The notes under the pieces were generated by a model. That model searched no databases. It was not told the origin of the DNA and saw only the letters and a program-made list of their open reading frames with translations. A stretch of 64,000 nucleotides of DNA from CALKAL01 sp051846895 (GTDB lineage Bacteria; Bacillota; Bacilli; Bacillales; Alkalibacillaceae), in the NCBI GenBank assembly GCA_051846895.1, contig JBPYCQ010000011.1:33462-97461 (forward strand), read 5' to 3'. How positions within the stretch are numbered: the stretch's first letter is position 1; every line of letters begins with the position of its first letter. The position numbers were made by a program, and so were the translations under genes. Shown here piece by piece: positions 1-8,226 of the stretch.

Positions 1-9
1 AATAAGACG

Positions 10-43
10 AAAGCCATCATGTGCATACCGACATGATGGCTTT
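10..43. terminator. Hairpin at window edge, probable bidirectional terminator
   Basis: Perfect 13-bp inverted repeat (arms 10-22 and 31-43, 8-nt loop) directly after the stop of the nucleoside hydrolase gene. The plus-strand side is followed by TTTT; the minus-strand side has only a weak T-rich tail, so it may mainly serve a gene to the left of the window. Confidence 0.7.
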
Positions 44-48
44 TAAAG

Positions 49-984
49 TTATTGTTGTCTAGCAAGGTTCGTAATGTAATCAAAAAAGTCATCGCGCTCA
101 ACTTCATATACAAGTTGAACAGGACGGCCTGATTCATCAAGCACTGTTCTACCTTGGCTTGGCCCATCTTCATGCACAATACTTCTCACTTCTTTTTTCT
201 TCACTAAATCTGGTTTACCAATGGTAGCTGTCGTAAGGACATCCCATAAAAAATAAGTTGAATTCGTTTGAAAATGAACTAGCGGTGGCACGAGTGCGTA
301 ACATTGACCAAGAAAATCAACGCCTAAATCTGAGCGCTCCTCAGCCCAGCGATTTCTAACATCCAATGTTAATGGCACCATATTTGTGCTTTCTAATGCG
401 ACAAGTTCAATCGGAATATTCGTTTCCCAAACAGCCTTCACTGCTTCCGGATCCCAAAATGCATTCCACTCTGCAGTTCCATCATGCTCTGGTTCTTCAA
501 CATTTCCCTGCTCCAAAAAGGTTCCACCCATCCAATATAACTTCTCGATTTTTTTCTCAATTTCAGGTGCTTCTTCAAGAGCGCGTTGTAAGTCAGTGAG
601 TGGCCCAACGAATAATAGTGTCACCTTTTCAGAGCTATTACGCAACGTTTTTATTAAATGTTGATGGGCAGGAAGTTCTGAAAGGGGTGTTTTAACAGGT
701 CTATATTCGTTTAATATTGGTAACGCATCTACGAAAAATGCATGCATGCGCCAATCTTTCGGAAAAGGGTTCTTTCCACGAGAATTTGATGCAGCTACTT
801 CAATGCGCTTTCCTTTTCCAAATCGGTCAATAATTTTTCGACTAGCAGACACAGCTGGTTCGAGATAACAATCAGCTGGTATGACGCCGACTCCAAGTAA
901 ATCAACATCTTCCATTTGGAGTAATAAAAATAGTGAGACTAAATCATCTACGCCACCATCGTGGTTTAAATATACTTTTTTCAT
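49..984 (-). CDS. Nucleoside hydrolase (inosine/uridine-preferring family)
   Basis: 311 residues, normal for the IUNH family, which hydrolyses the N-glycosidic bond of ribonucleosides to give free base and ribose in the cytoplasm. The N-terminal Asp cluster that binds calcium and ribose is visible as DGGVDD at residues 9-14, a variant of the usual DTDPGIDD. Start ATG is preceded by GGAAGTG at normal spacing. It is followed on the same strand by a hairpin. Substrate preference cannot be told from sequence; a purine or pyrimidine salvage role is inferred from the family. Confidence 0.85.
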   Translation of the reverse strand: MKKVYLNHDGGVDDLVSLFLLLQMEDVDLLGVGVIPADCYLEPAVSASRKIIDRFGKGKRIEVAASNSRGKNPFPKDWRMHAFFVDALPILNEYRPVKTPLSELPAHQHLIKTLRNSSEKVTLLFVGPLTDLQRALEEAPEIEKKIEKLYWMGGTFLEQGNVEEPEHDGTAEWNAFWDPEAVKAVWETNIPIELVALESTNMVPLTLDVRNRWAEERSDLGVDFLGQCYALVPPLVHFQTNSTYFLWDVLTTATIGKPDLVKKKEVRSIVHEDGPSQGRTVLDESGRPVQLVYEVERDDFFDYITNLARQQ

Positions 985-1007
985 TGTTGTGCACTTCCTT
1001 TTTTGTT

Positions 1008-1451
1008 TTAAAATAAGCGAACCTCATCACCGTCATAAAAGAATTCACTTAATTCGTCTGAATCAAATACTTTAAACATCTGTTCAAAATCATTAGCTAG
1101 TTGGTAATTATTTAACTCGTCCTTCTTAATCCAGAAAACTTCTCCTTCTTCTGAAGATCTTAATTCACCAGAAAATTGATTTGTTTTATAAAGAAATACA
1201 ATATATCTTTCATTATCCCTTGTTTGGAATTGTTTCACACCACACAAAACAGGGTTTTTAATCGTTAAGCCTGTCTCCTCAAATACTTCTCGAATGACTG
1301 AGCTTGCAAATGATTCACCTTGTTCTATGTGTCCACCAGGAAAAGTAATCCCTGGCCAGTTCTTATTTTGCCTATCTTGTACTAAAATATTATCTCCGTC
1401 ATACACCATACACATATTCGTTAAAATAACTTTCTCGCTTCTTCCCAACAA
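1008..1451 (-). CDS. Nudix hydrolase
   Basis: 147 residues. A complete Nudix box GX5EX7REUXEEXGU is present: G40, E46, R54-E55, E58-E59, G61. Members hydrolyse nucleoside diphosphates linked to another moiety (for example oxidised dNTPs) with a divalent metal bound by the box glutamates. The start is a TTG (two in tandem) preceded by GGAG at 6 nt; no ATG fits. Only 23 bp separate its stop from the start of the nucleoside hydrolase, so the two may be cotranscribed. Substrate unknown. Confidence 0.85.
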   Translation of the reverse strand: MLGRSEKVILTNMCMVYDGDNILVQDRQNKNWPGITFPGGHIEQGESFASSVIREVFEETGLTIKNPVLCGVKQFQTRDNERYIVFLYKTNQFSGELRSSEEGEVFWIKKDELNNYQLANDFEQMFKVFDSDELSEFFYDGDEVRLF

Positions 1452-1556
1452 TATCTACTCCTATTTCTCTTATGTAAGACTATAAAAGTATTTTAACATA
1501 ACAAAAGAAAACGAGCCGATCAATTTATCATCGACTCTTGTTAATAGACTTAAAGA

Positions 1557-2132
1557 TTAATGGTATTCTCCATCTATCGCCTCAGCTTTTGTCCTATGAA
1601 CCGTACCAAATGGATGCTCAGGTGGTGCATAAATAGAATACAACTTAATTGGTTTATTCCCAGTATTCGTTAGATTATGCCATGTACCAGCAGGGACCAT
1701 AATCGCATCATCCTCATAGACTCGCGTCTCAAAATCTAATCGATCTTTACTATCCCCCATTTGTACTAACCCTTGACCTTCCTCAATTCGTAAAAATTGA
1801 TCAGTATCTGGATGGACTTCTAAACCGATATCTTCACCAGGATTAATACTCATAACCGTTACTTGAAGATGTTCTCCAGTCCATAATGCTGTTCGGTAAT
1901 ATCTGTTTTGTTCAGCTGCCTCTTCAATATTAACAACATAAGGTTTTCCACCATAATCTTCTAAATTAATTTTATCCATTGATTTCTTTTTCTTAAATAA
2001 ATCAAAGCGATTAGGATAGTAGTGCGTGTTCGGATTATACCAATGTGGTCCTGGATATCTAGTATATTGATACATTTGTCCATGACCAGGGTAAGTATGT
2101 GAATATGAATAAGGGTAATACATATTTTCCAT
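1557..2132 (-). CDS. Cupin-domain protein with Tyr/His/Pro-rich N-terminus
   Basis: About 191 residues. The C-terminal two thirds is a single cupin barrel: a histidine-containing first motif (E-V-H-P-D-T-D-Q-F-L-R-I-E-E-G) followed by the second motif P-A-G-T-W-H-N. This is typical of small metal-binding cupins. The first ~45 residues are rich in Tyr, His, Pro and Gly, as in many spore-coat proteins. Start is uncertain: ATG at 2132 (AGGTGA upstream) or ATG at 2123 (AAAGGA upstream); a GTG at 2141 lies inside the ribosome binding site. A spore or envelope role is inference only. Confidence 0.75.
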   Translation of the reverse strand: MENMYYPYSYSHTYPGHGQMYQYTRYPGPHWYNPNTHYYPNRFDLFKKKKSMDKINLEDYGGKPYVVNIEEAAEQNRYYRTALWTGEHLQVTVMSINPGEDIGLEVHPDTDQFLRIEEGQGLVQMGDSKDRLDFETRVYEDDAIMVPAGTWHNLTNTGNKPIKLYSIYAPPEHPFGTVHRTKAEAIDGEYH

Positions 2133-2202
2133 TCCTTTCACCTATATTTATTTATTCTTATGCGTAGACAATTTGGAGTGTACACGAGTTAGCAATTCTA
2201 AA

Positions 2203-2373
2203 TTATATGTTTGGAAAATAAGGTTCATATTTGGGATTAGTATAATAAGGCGGCCTCTTCCAAATTAAAGGGGAATAAAACGGTTTCGAATTAGCATCGT
2301 AATAGATCGGAACTTTCTCCCCTGTGTTATTCATCAACAATAGACGAACTTCTGGATTGTAATAACAATTCAT
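2203..2373 (-). CDS. Small Tyr/Pro-rich protein, unknown function
   Basis: 56 residues starting MNCYYNPEV. This ATG has GGAGG seven nucleotides upstream, so it is preferred over the longer frame that begins at 2391. No signal peptide or membrane segment. The C-terminal half is rich in Tyr, Pro and Lys, resembling small coat or crust proteins and matching the composition of the next gene's N-terminus. The two probably belong together. I do not recognise the family. Confidence 0.6.
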   Translation of the reverse strand: MNCYYNPEVRLLLMNNTGEKVPIYYDANSKPFYSPLIWKRPPYYTNPKYEPYFPNI

Positions 2374-2466
2374 TCTAAGACCTCCGTTCACTTTTAGTAC
2401 AACTAATTTATTCCAAAACCATTATGTTTGTGCCTGTATCACTTCATCGGCGTAGGTAAAAATGAT

Positions 2467-2992
2467 CTGAGTGCTCAAACTTAGGGTGTGAGTGCTCAAA
2501 CTTGGGGCGTGAGTGCTCAAACTTGGGATGCGATTGCTCAAACTTGAGGTGTGAGTGCTCAAACTTGGGGTGTGAGTGCTTAAACTTGGGGTGTGAGTGC
2601 TTAAACTTGGGGTGCGATTGCTCAAACTTGGGGTGTGAGTGCTTAAACTTGAGGTGTGAGTGCTCAAACTTGGGGTGTGAGTGCTTAAACTTGAGGTGTG
2701 AGTGCTTAATCTTGGACCGTGAGTGCTCAAACTTGAGGTGTGAGTGCTTAAACTTGGACCGTGAGTGCTCAAACCTGGGGTGTGAGTGCTTAAACTTAGG
2801 GTGTGAGTGCTCAAAGTTGGCGTGTGATTGTTCAAAGTGGACCCCTGATTGTTCAAAGTTGGCGCGTGATTGTTCAAAGTGAACCCCTGATTGTTCAAAG
2901 TTGGCGCGTGATTGTTCAAAGTGAACCCCTGATTGTTCAAAGTTGGCGCGTATTTGTTCAAAGTGGACCTCTGATTGTTCAAACTCAGTGGT
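2467..2992 (+). repeat. 21-bp tandem array 1 (25 units)
   Basis: Core heptamer (GCTCAAA, GCTTAAA or GTTCAAA) begins at 2473 and recurs every 21 bp without a single indel to 2977: 25 units. Units 1-17 are of type GTGAGTGCTCAAACTTGGGG. Units 18-25 are of type ATTGTTCAAAG and alternate between GTTGGCGCG and GTGGACCCC tails, a 42-bp higher-order repeat. It fills the space between two divergent genes. Because 21 is a multiple of 3, several frames on both strands stay open; these frames have no ribosome binding sites and are not counted as genes. Confidence 0.95.
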
Positions 2993-3080
2993 GTGACTGG
3001 CCTCATTTTTCAATACAAGCACGGCACCTACCCATTTCACATATTGTAAAAAGAATGATGACTTTGAAAGGATGACAAAA

Positions 3081-3989
3081 GTGTCTGAACAAAATAATCC
3101 TTATCCGATGTACCCGAACTATGGAAAAATTACGAAATATGAGGAGGTGCCACTCACCGTTCCAGAACAGCGTCAATTTCGGCAACCTGGGATTGAAGGC
3201 TGTATGGTACCAAGACCTATTGTTGAAGACCCTACTTACAAGGGTTCTGGAAAACTAGAAGGGAAAATTGCATTAATTACTGGTGGAGATAGTGGTATGG
3301 GGGCGGCAGCAGCTATAGCTTTTGCAAAAGAGGGTGCAGATGTTGCTATTGCATACTTAGACGAACATGATGACGCGAATCGTACCAAGAAAAGAATTGA
3401 AGAATTAGGGAGGCGTTGTTTACTTTTACCTGGTGACTTAAGAGAAAAAGAACAGTGTGTTCAAATTGTAGAAAAAACAGTTGATACATTTGGCGAGCTT
3501 CATATTCTTTGTAACCACGTGGGCATTCAATTCCAACAGTTAAATTTACTAGATATTTCTGATGAGCAGTTTGACAATACATTTAAAGTCAATATTTACT
3601 CACATTTTTACACGACACGTGCAGCATTAAAATACTTAAAAAGTGGCAGTTCAATTATTAATACAGCATCTGTTGTTGCCTATGAAGGTAACGAACAGTT
3701 GATAGACTACACCGCAACAAAAGCTGCAAATGTTGGCTTCACTAGAGCTTTAGCCAGGAATTTATCAGACCAAGGAATAAGAGTTAATGCGATTGCACCA
3801 GGAAAGATTTGGACACCACTTATTCCCGCAAGCTTCTCTGCAGATCAAGTGCCACTTGTCGACAATCTGCTAGACAGACAAGGTCAACCTTTTGAAGTTG
3901 CCCCAACCTTTGTATATCTAGCATCTAACGATTCCCGGTTTGTTACAGGGCAAGTACTTCATGTAAATGGCGGGCAGGTTTTTGGCTAA
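3081..3989 (+). CDS. SDR-family oxidoreductase, general-stress-protein-39 type
   Basis: About 302 residues. N-terminal extension with the R-Q-P-G-I-E element characteristic of the YdaD/YhdF/YhxC group of Bacillus SDRs, then a Rossmann fold: TGGDSGMG nucleotide-binding motif, NHVG (variant of NNAG), catalytic Ser in IINTASV, YxxxK as Y-T-A-T-K. Such proteins are NAD(P)H-dependent oxidoreductases; several are SigB-controlled stress proteins in B. subtilis. I choose GTG 3081 because GAAAGGA lies 8 nt upstream; the in-frame ATG at 3072 abuts that site. No SigB promoter was clear upstream, where array 1 lies. Confidence 0.85.
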   Translation: MSEQNNPYPMYPNYGKITKYEEVPLTVPEQRQFRQPGIEGCMVPRPIVEDPTYKGSGKLEGKIALITGGDSGMGAAAAIAFAKEGADVAIAYLDEHDDANRTKKRIEELGRRCLLLPGDLREKEQCVQIVEKTVDTFGELHILCNHVGIQFQQLNLLDISDEQFDNTFKVNIYSHFYTTRAALKYLKSGSSIINTASVVAYEGNEQLIDYTATKAANVGFTRALARNLSDQGIRVNAIAPGKIWTPLIPASFSADQVPLVDNLLDRQGQPFEVAPTFVYLASNDSRFVTGQVLHVNGGQVFG

Positions 3990-3996
3990 AATATAA

Positions 3997-4038
3997 AAAT
4001 CACACCTTGTGTGACTTTCTCACATAAGGTGTGATTTT
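3997..4038. terminator. Bidirectional terminator
   Basis: Long near-perfect hairpin (AAAATCACACCTT against AAGGTGTGATTTT with an inner extension) between convergent genes, T-rich on both sides. Confidence 0.85.
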
Positions 4039-4072
4039 TTTAACCTAGCTGAACACGCAATCTTCTTTTAAA

Positions 4073-4627
4073 TTACATATACTCTTTGACTAATTCAAAA
4101 CATCTTTCTTTCGTAACCTCTGCTTGAGTTGAGACATATGTGTATGATTCGAGTGACCCGCCTTCATATTTCAATGATTCCTCTTTCGCAGATTCATCAC
4201 GCTGTTTAATCCACTCACGTTGTTCTTCTCTTAACTTTTCCATATTCTCAGGACTCAATTGTTCTATAAGCACTCCATATACTTCATTTAATGCTTCATC
4301 CCATTTTGCGTATATTTCATTAGCCGCTTCTTCCATTTCTAATGTCGTATCTGCTTCATCAAGTAAACTTTTCATTTCATTTTCAAGCTTATTAAGATTT
4401 TGAATATACTCTTCCTTAAGTTCTTCATTTTGCAAATCGCCAGTTTCTACATTCGTTAATTTGCCACTATCCTTTTCGCTGGCTGCATTTTCTCCCTCAA
4501 CATCTGAAGGCTGCTCATCAATAGGATCTTCTTCCTTGTTTGAACTTGAATCATCTGTTGAATCCGAACATGCACTTAATCCAAACATTAAGGCAATAAG
4601 AATAAATAAAAATGTTTTCCTGCTCAA
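4073..4627 (-). CDS. Lipoprotein with LprI-like (DUF1311) domain
   Basis: 184 residues. Lipobox L-S-A-C at residues 17-20 after a hydrophobic signal, then an acidic Ser/Asp/Glu-rich linker, then an Lys/Glu-rich helical domain ending with W-I-K-Q-R-D-E-S-A-K and a late Cys (ERCFEL), the pattern of LprI-type lysozyme-inhibitor domains. Predicted to sit on the outer face of the membrane. The usual second cysteine is not obvious, so the inhibitor function is uncertain. Confidence 0.7.
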   Translation of the reverse strand: MSRKTFLFILIALMFGLSACSDSTDDSSSNKEEDPIDEQPSDVEGENAASEKDSGKLTNVETGDLQNEELKEEYIQNLNKLENEMKSLLDEADTTLEMEEAANEIYAKWDEALNEVYGVLIEQLSPENMEKLREEQREWIKQRDESAKEESLKYEGGSLESYTYVSTQAEVTKERCFELVKEYM

Positions 4628-4691
4628 TTTTCTACTCCTTTTCTGCTACTAATACTAGAATTTCTGCTGCTACCACCATTAAAAATGGCTA

Positions 4692-5663
4692 TTAATTAAT
4701 CGGAATTAGTTTATCATATAATAGTTTATCTTCAAAATCTTGAGGAACTAAATAGTGTCTTTCTTCTGTCATATCAACTCCAAAAAATCTAACGTATGAT
4801 ACGTCGCCAGAACTGTTACTCGTAAAGGCCGATGAATATAAGTATTCGTCTCCACCTTCTGATCTTATTATAAATTTAATATCTTCACTCTCGCTCTGTG
4901 ACAAGTCATAATAAACCGTAGTGGAGATTGGCGTTGACACTACCTTTTCAATCGTAATTTTGTCACCAGTTGATAAAGTAATAGTTTTGTTTATTTCAAA
5001 TATCTCTTTATCCTTCAGCAATTGTGCCTGAGACATTTCAACTTCAAAAGTCCACGGCTGTTCTATCGTTGTTCTATGTTTCCATGTATCATAACTGATT
5101 TCAATTTGCAGATTTTGAGTATTTACCGATTCATTTAATTCGATATCATTATAAATCGTATACATAGATTTAGTTAACTCAATCGATTGTGCACCAGTAA
5201 AATCTGTGTAGTCTTGACCATTAATCCTTACTGACGGAAATATTTGTGTTTTATAATCAAAATCAACTGATTTCGCTGGTTCAAAAGTTGCGCTTAAGAA
5301 AAGCTGTTTATCGTCCATCATCACTTCATTTAATGTCAATTTACCAAGGTGATTTTCTGCTGTTTCTCCAATAGCGGTCTTATATGATGAATAATCTGTT
5401 TTTTCATTTGTACTTATATATTTTTCAATAGCCTCACCAATAAAAGGAATGCTCGCTAAAACACCTGTCTGAATGGTAACTGTTAAACTTAGACCTATTA
5501 CGGCAGCTGCAATGATTGAGTTAAGCCATTTTTTCTGACCTTTAGGAGAGATTTTCTTTTTCGCTTGTTTCAAAATCCTTTTTTCCTCAAGCCTTGATAA
5601 CGGTTTCTCTTCAAATTCACTTAAATCAATATTCGCATGATTTAAATCTTTAAAAACGGACAT
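4692..5663 (-). CDS. Anti-sigma factor, DUF4179-type
   Basis: About 323 residues with a cytoplasmic N-terminus, one transmembrane segment near residues 45-65 and a large extracytoplasmic domain of the DUF4179/DUF5643 type. Its gene overlaps the ECF sigma gene upstream, the classic sigma/anti-sigma layout. The ATG at 5663 has GAGGG at good spacing and lies inside the sigma gene's final codons, so translation is probably coupled. A farther ATG (5678) has a poorer site. No CHCC zinc anti-sigma motif is present. The signal sensed is unknown. Confidence 0.75.
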   Translation of the reverse strand: MSVFKDLNHANIDLSEFEEKPLSRLEEKRILKQAKKKISPKGQKKWLNSIIAAAVIGLSLTVTIQTGVLASIPFIGEAIEKYISTNEKTDYSSYKTAIGETAENHLGKLTLNEVMMDDKQLFLSATFEPAKSVDFDYKTQIFPSVRINGQDYTDFTGAQSIELTKSMYTIYNDIELNESVNTQNLQIEISYDTWKHRTTIEQPWTFEVEMSQAQLLKDKEIFEINKTITLSTGDKITIEKVVSTPISTTVYYDLSQSESEDIKFIIRSEGGDEYLYSSAFTSNSSGDVSYVRFFGVDMTEERHYLVPQDFEDKLLYDKLIPIN

Positions 5664-5667
5664 ATGA

Positions 5668-6207
5668 TTATCCCTCATTTCTTCTTAATAATCTATCTTT
5701 TAACTTCTTTCTCCCACGAGAGAGCTTATTATGGACCCAAGATTGTTTAGTATTATAATGAGTTGCGATCTCACTAGTAGGCATGTTTTCAAAATAATAT
5801 TTTCTAAAAATATGTTGTTCAACCTCTGATAAACTTTTTATCAAGTCTTCCAGATCATAGATGTCAGAGTCAGAAGAGCTTTCATTCGCTATCTTTTCAT
5901 TGTGTTCAACTGCACTTACGAGATTCCTTTCTTGCTCACTCTTTCTGAGATAATCAATCGCTCTATATCTAGCAATAGCAGCAATCCACTGTTTGAATTC
6001 ATTTTTAGTAGAATCAAATGATTGAATGTTAAACCATATCGAAACGAGTACATCTGCCAGACATTCCTCTATATCATGTTGATTACGATGAAGGTATTTA
6101 CGTATGACCGCGTGGAGTAAACCGCCATACGTTTGAAGTACAAATGTAAGACTCTCTTCATTTTTTAAAATTAATTGTTCCACAACGTTTTCTTCCGTAA
6201 TGCGCAC
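5668..6207 (-). CDS. ECF-family RNA polymerase sigma factor
   Basis: 179 residues. Region 2 spans roughly residues 20-90 (E-C-L-A-D-V-L-V-S-I-W, then A-A-I-A-R-Y-R-A-I-D-Y-L-R). Region 4 spans 125-175 with the helix-turn-helix M-P-T-S-E-I-A-T-H-Y...W-V-H-N-K-L-S-R-G-R-K-K-L. Start is GTG with GGAGGG six nucleotides upstream. The adjacent DUF4179 protein is its likely anti-sigma factor. Regulon unknown; autoregulation is usual for such pairs but no promoter was defined. Confidence 0.88.
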   Translation of the reverse strand: MRITEENVVEQLILKNEESLTFVLQTYGGLLHAVIRKYLHRNQHDIEECLADVLVSIWFNIQSFDSTKNEFKQWIAAIARYRAIDYLRKSEQERNLVSAVEHNEKIANESSSDSDIYDLEDLIKSLSEVEQHIFRKYYFENMPTSEIATHYNTKQSWVHNKLSRGRKKLKDRLLRRNEG

Positions 6208-6332
6208 TACTTACCCTCCTTTTTCCCTCTCTACAAAGTAATACGTTTCAAGTGAATAAAACCTATCAAAAAAATAAACCGACAGAAAAAACTGCCGGTG
6301 AATATACACATTTATATATTTAATTTTCAATA

Positions 6333-6368
6333 TAAAATCCATCAGTTCTGTTAAAATGATGGATTTTA
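6333..6368 (-). terminator. Terminator of the ABC exporter operon
   Basis: 12-bp perfect hairpin, arms 6333-6344 and 6357-6368, ending in a T-rich tail on the minus strand just downstream of the permease stop. Confidence 0.75.
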
Positions 6369-6375
6369 TGTTAAT

Positions 6376-7110
6376 TTAATTTTCTTGTTTTCCTCTTATA
6401 TACACGGCTAGTGCCATAAAAATAACTAAATATCCTAATAACAATAAATAGCTTTTTAATTCAGGAGCATTTCCAAGTACAATTTCCCACGCTCCACTTG
6501 CAAAATGAAAAGATGGCAACCACTGAGCAATATTTTGTAGAAATTCTGGAAAAATCCAAATTGGCATCCACATACCACCTAATACTGCAATAACTAAATA
6601 AATAATATTGCTCACACCGCTTGCTGTTTCAACCTTCTTCATTGTACCAATTAACGAACCTAATGCTAAAAACGGAATAGATGCTACTAAAATCCATAAG
6701 CCCGAAAAAAACCATTGCCCAAATGTTAAGGTCACATCATTAATTAAAAATCCAGCTAAAAAAACTATGATAATTGATAAAATATGCATAGAAAGTTGAC
6801 CGAACATTTTTGAAGAAAAATATCCCCAAGCTGAAAACGGCGTAATTTTCATAAACGTTGACCAACCCTCAGTTTGTTCTTGGACCATACGAATGCCGAA
6901 ATTCATAATCGCAGACCCCATCACACTGAAGGTCGTCATCGACATTAAATAATAAGCCTGCCATTCCGCTTCATCAGGGACACCTGTATTCACTATGTTT
7001 GTAAAGATAAAATAGAATAATATCGGCATGAGCAAAGACCAAAAAACAAAATAAGGATTTCGAAATATACGAATGATTTCATACTTGCTTTGAGTCATCA
7101 TAGCGTTCAT
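6376..7110 (-). CDS. ABC-2 type exporter permease
   Basis: 244 residues with six hydrophobic segments and the ABC-2 permease layout (N-terminal amphipathic start, LMPILFYF in TM1, long P-rich segment before the last TM). It resembles B. subtilis YvfS, partner of the YvfR ATPase. GGAGGT precedes the ATG, and the stop of the ATPase gene is adjacent, so the two form one operon. In B. subtilis yvfRS is followed by the two-component genes yvfTU; none is here. Substrate unknown, possibly a peptide or drug. Confidence 0.8.
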   Translation of the reverse strand: MNAMMTQSKYEIIRIFRNPYFVFWSLLMPILFYFIFTNIVNTGVPDEAEWQAYYLMSMTTFSVMGSAIMNFGIRMVQEQTEGWSTFMKITPFSAWGYFSSKMFGQLSMHILSIIIVFLAGFLINDVTLTFGQWFFSGLWILVASIPFLALGSLIGTMKKVETASGVSNIIYLVIAVLGGMWMPIWIFPEFLQNIAQWLPSFHFASGAWEIVLGNAPELKSYLLLLGYLVIFMALAVYIRGKQEN

Positions 7111-7111
7111 T

Positions 7112-8014
7112 TTATACGACCTCCTGATGTGTGGAAGTTAAATGTTCAAAGGCTTCTTCTAATCGGCCTTGCTCAATAAAAATATTTCTCGCATCTATAT
7201 TGTGTTGGAATATAAGTGCAAGTACTGCATCCGTATCACCTGTAATAACATATATGCGTCCTTCTTTTTCAAAACATTTTATGACCTCGTTAAATGAGTT
7301 CAACTGGTCAATGACGTTATGATCATTGGTTTCAAAAGATACACTTCTAGTTGCGATTTTATGTTTGATTTCTGCCGGCTTACCATCTGCAATGATTTCT
7401 CCGTTATTAAAAAGGATAATTCGATCGGAAAAATCATCAGCTTCTTGGAGATAATGAGTTGTGAATATGATCGTTTTCCCTTGTTTTTTTAACGTTTGAA
7501 TCTTTTCCCAAAAAATCCTTCTTGCCGTAATATCCAGTCCTACTGTCGGTTCGTCCAAAAATAACAAGTCAGGATCTCCAGCAAGCGCTAACGCAAATCC
7601 TACTCTTCTTTTTTGACCACCTGACAGCTTGTTTGCCCATTTCTTCAATTCATCGTCAGTTAAACCTGTTATTGATATAAGTTCTTCTAGCGAGAGTGGG
7701 GATGAATAATAGCTTCGAACCATATCAATAATTTCTCGAACTCTAAGTTTATCAACAACACTCACTTCTTGTAACATCGCTCCAATTCGATTACGAACAT
7801 CTAATTCTTTTGGGCTTTTACCAAATACTTTTATTTCCCCTTGAGAAGGTTCTAATAATCCTAACATCATTGAAACTGTTGTCGTTTTTCCAGCACCGTT
7901 TGGACCGAGTATAGCAACCGTCGACCCTTTCTCAATTGAGAATGAGACATCGTTGACGGCGGTTGTTTTGCCAAATATTTTTGAAACGCCTTCCAATTGA
8001 ACTAATTCTTCCAC
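7112..8014 (-). CDS. ABC transporter ATP-binding protein (YvfR-like)
   Basis: 300 residues. Walker A GPNGAGKTT at 37-45, Q-loop near 82, signature LSGGQKRR at 130-137, Walker B DLLFLDEPT at 148-156, H-loop TTHY near 191. The C-terminal ~90 residues form the accessory region common to DrrA/CcmA-like exporters. Start is GTG with GGGGG upstream. Two direct TTTGCAA repeats lie just upstream of that site and could be regulatory. It energises the downstream ABC-2 permease. Confidence 0.88.
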   Translation of the reverse strand: MEELVQLEGVSKIFGKTTAVNDVSFSIEKGSTVAILGPNGAGKTTTVSMMLGLLEPSQGEIKVFGKSPKELDVRNRIGAMLQEVSVVDKLRVREIIDMVRSYYSSPLSLEELISITGLTDDELKKWANKLSGGQKRRVGFALALAGDPDLLFLDEPTVGLDITARRIFWEKIQTLKKQGKTIIFTTHYLQEADDFSDRIILFNNGEIIADGKPAEIKHKIATRSVSFETNDHNVIDQLNSFNEVIKCFEKEGRIYVITGDTDAVLALIFQHNIDARNIFIEQGRLEEAFEHLTSTHQEVV

Positions 8015-8203
8015 AAAGCATTACCCCCAATTTTTGCAAATTGCAAATCTTTGTATTAATCAAAATAAGGCAATGATCAAACACATTCTTTCACCATGTT
8101 TAAAATTAATATTAGCACAAAATATCTGAAAATAATCTAACTTCAAAAAATATTTTTTTTATAAATATTTTAAACCTCTTACACCTCTCGTCTAAAATAA
8201 AAA

Positions 8204-8223
8204 AACAGGGGTACTCCCCTGTT
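8204..8223 (-). terminator. Terminator of pdxS
   Basis: AACAGGGG/CCCCTGTT hairpin with 4-nt loop and a T-run on the minus strand, just downstream of the pdxS stop. Confidence 0.85.
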
Positions 8224-8226
8224 TAA

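Noticed and set aside
2467..2992. CRISPR array
   Set aside because: Units are contiguous 21-mers without unique spacers of constant length, and no cas genes are in the window.
2422..3040. Long repetitive reading frames on both strands over array 1 (SLSTHTP-like, FEQSHPKF-like, CSNLGCE-like)
   Set aside because: They exist because the 21-bp period is a multiple of three. No ribosome binding sites, several frames open at once, and the same happens over array 2.
8015..8203. pdxT downstream of pdxS
   Set aside because: No glutaminase frame exists between pdxS and the ABC transporter gene; the region has only the terminator and AT-rich promoter sequence.
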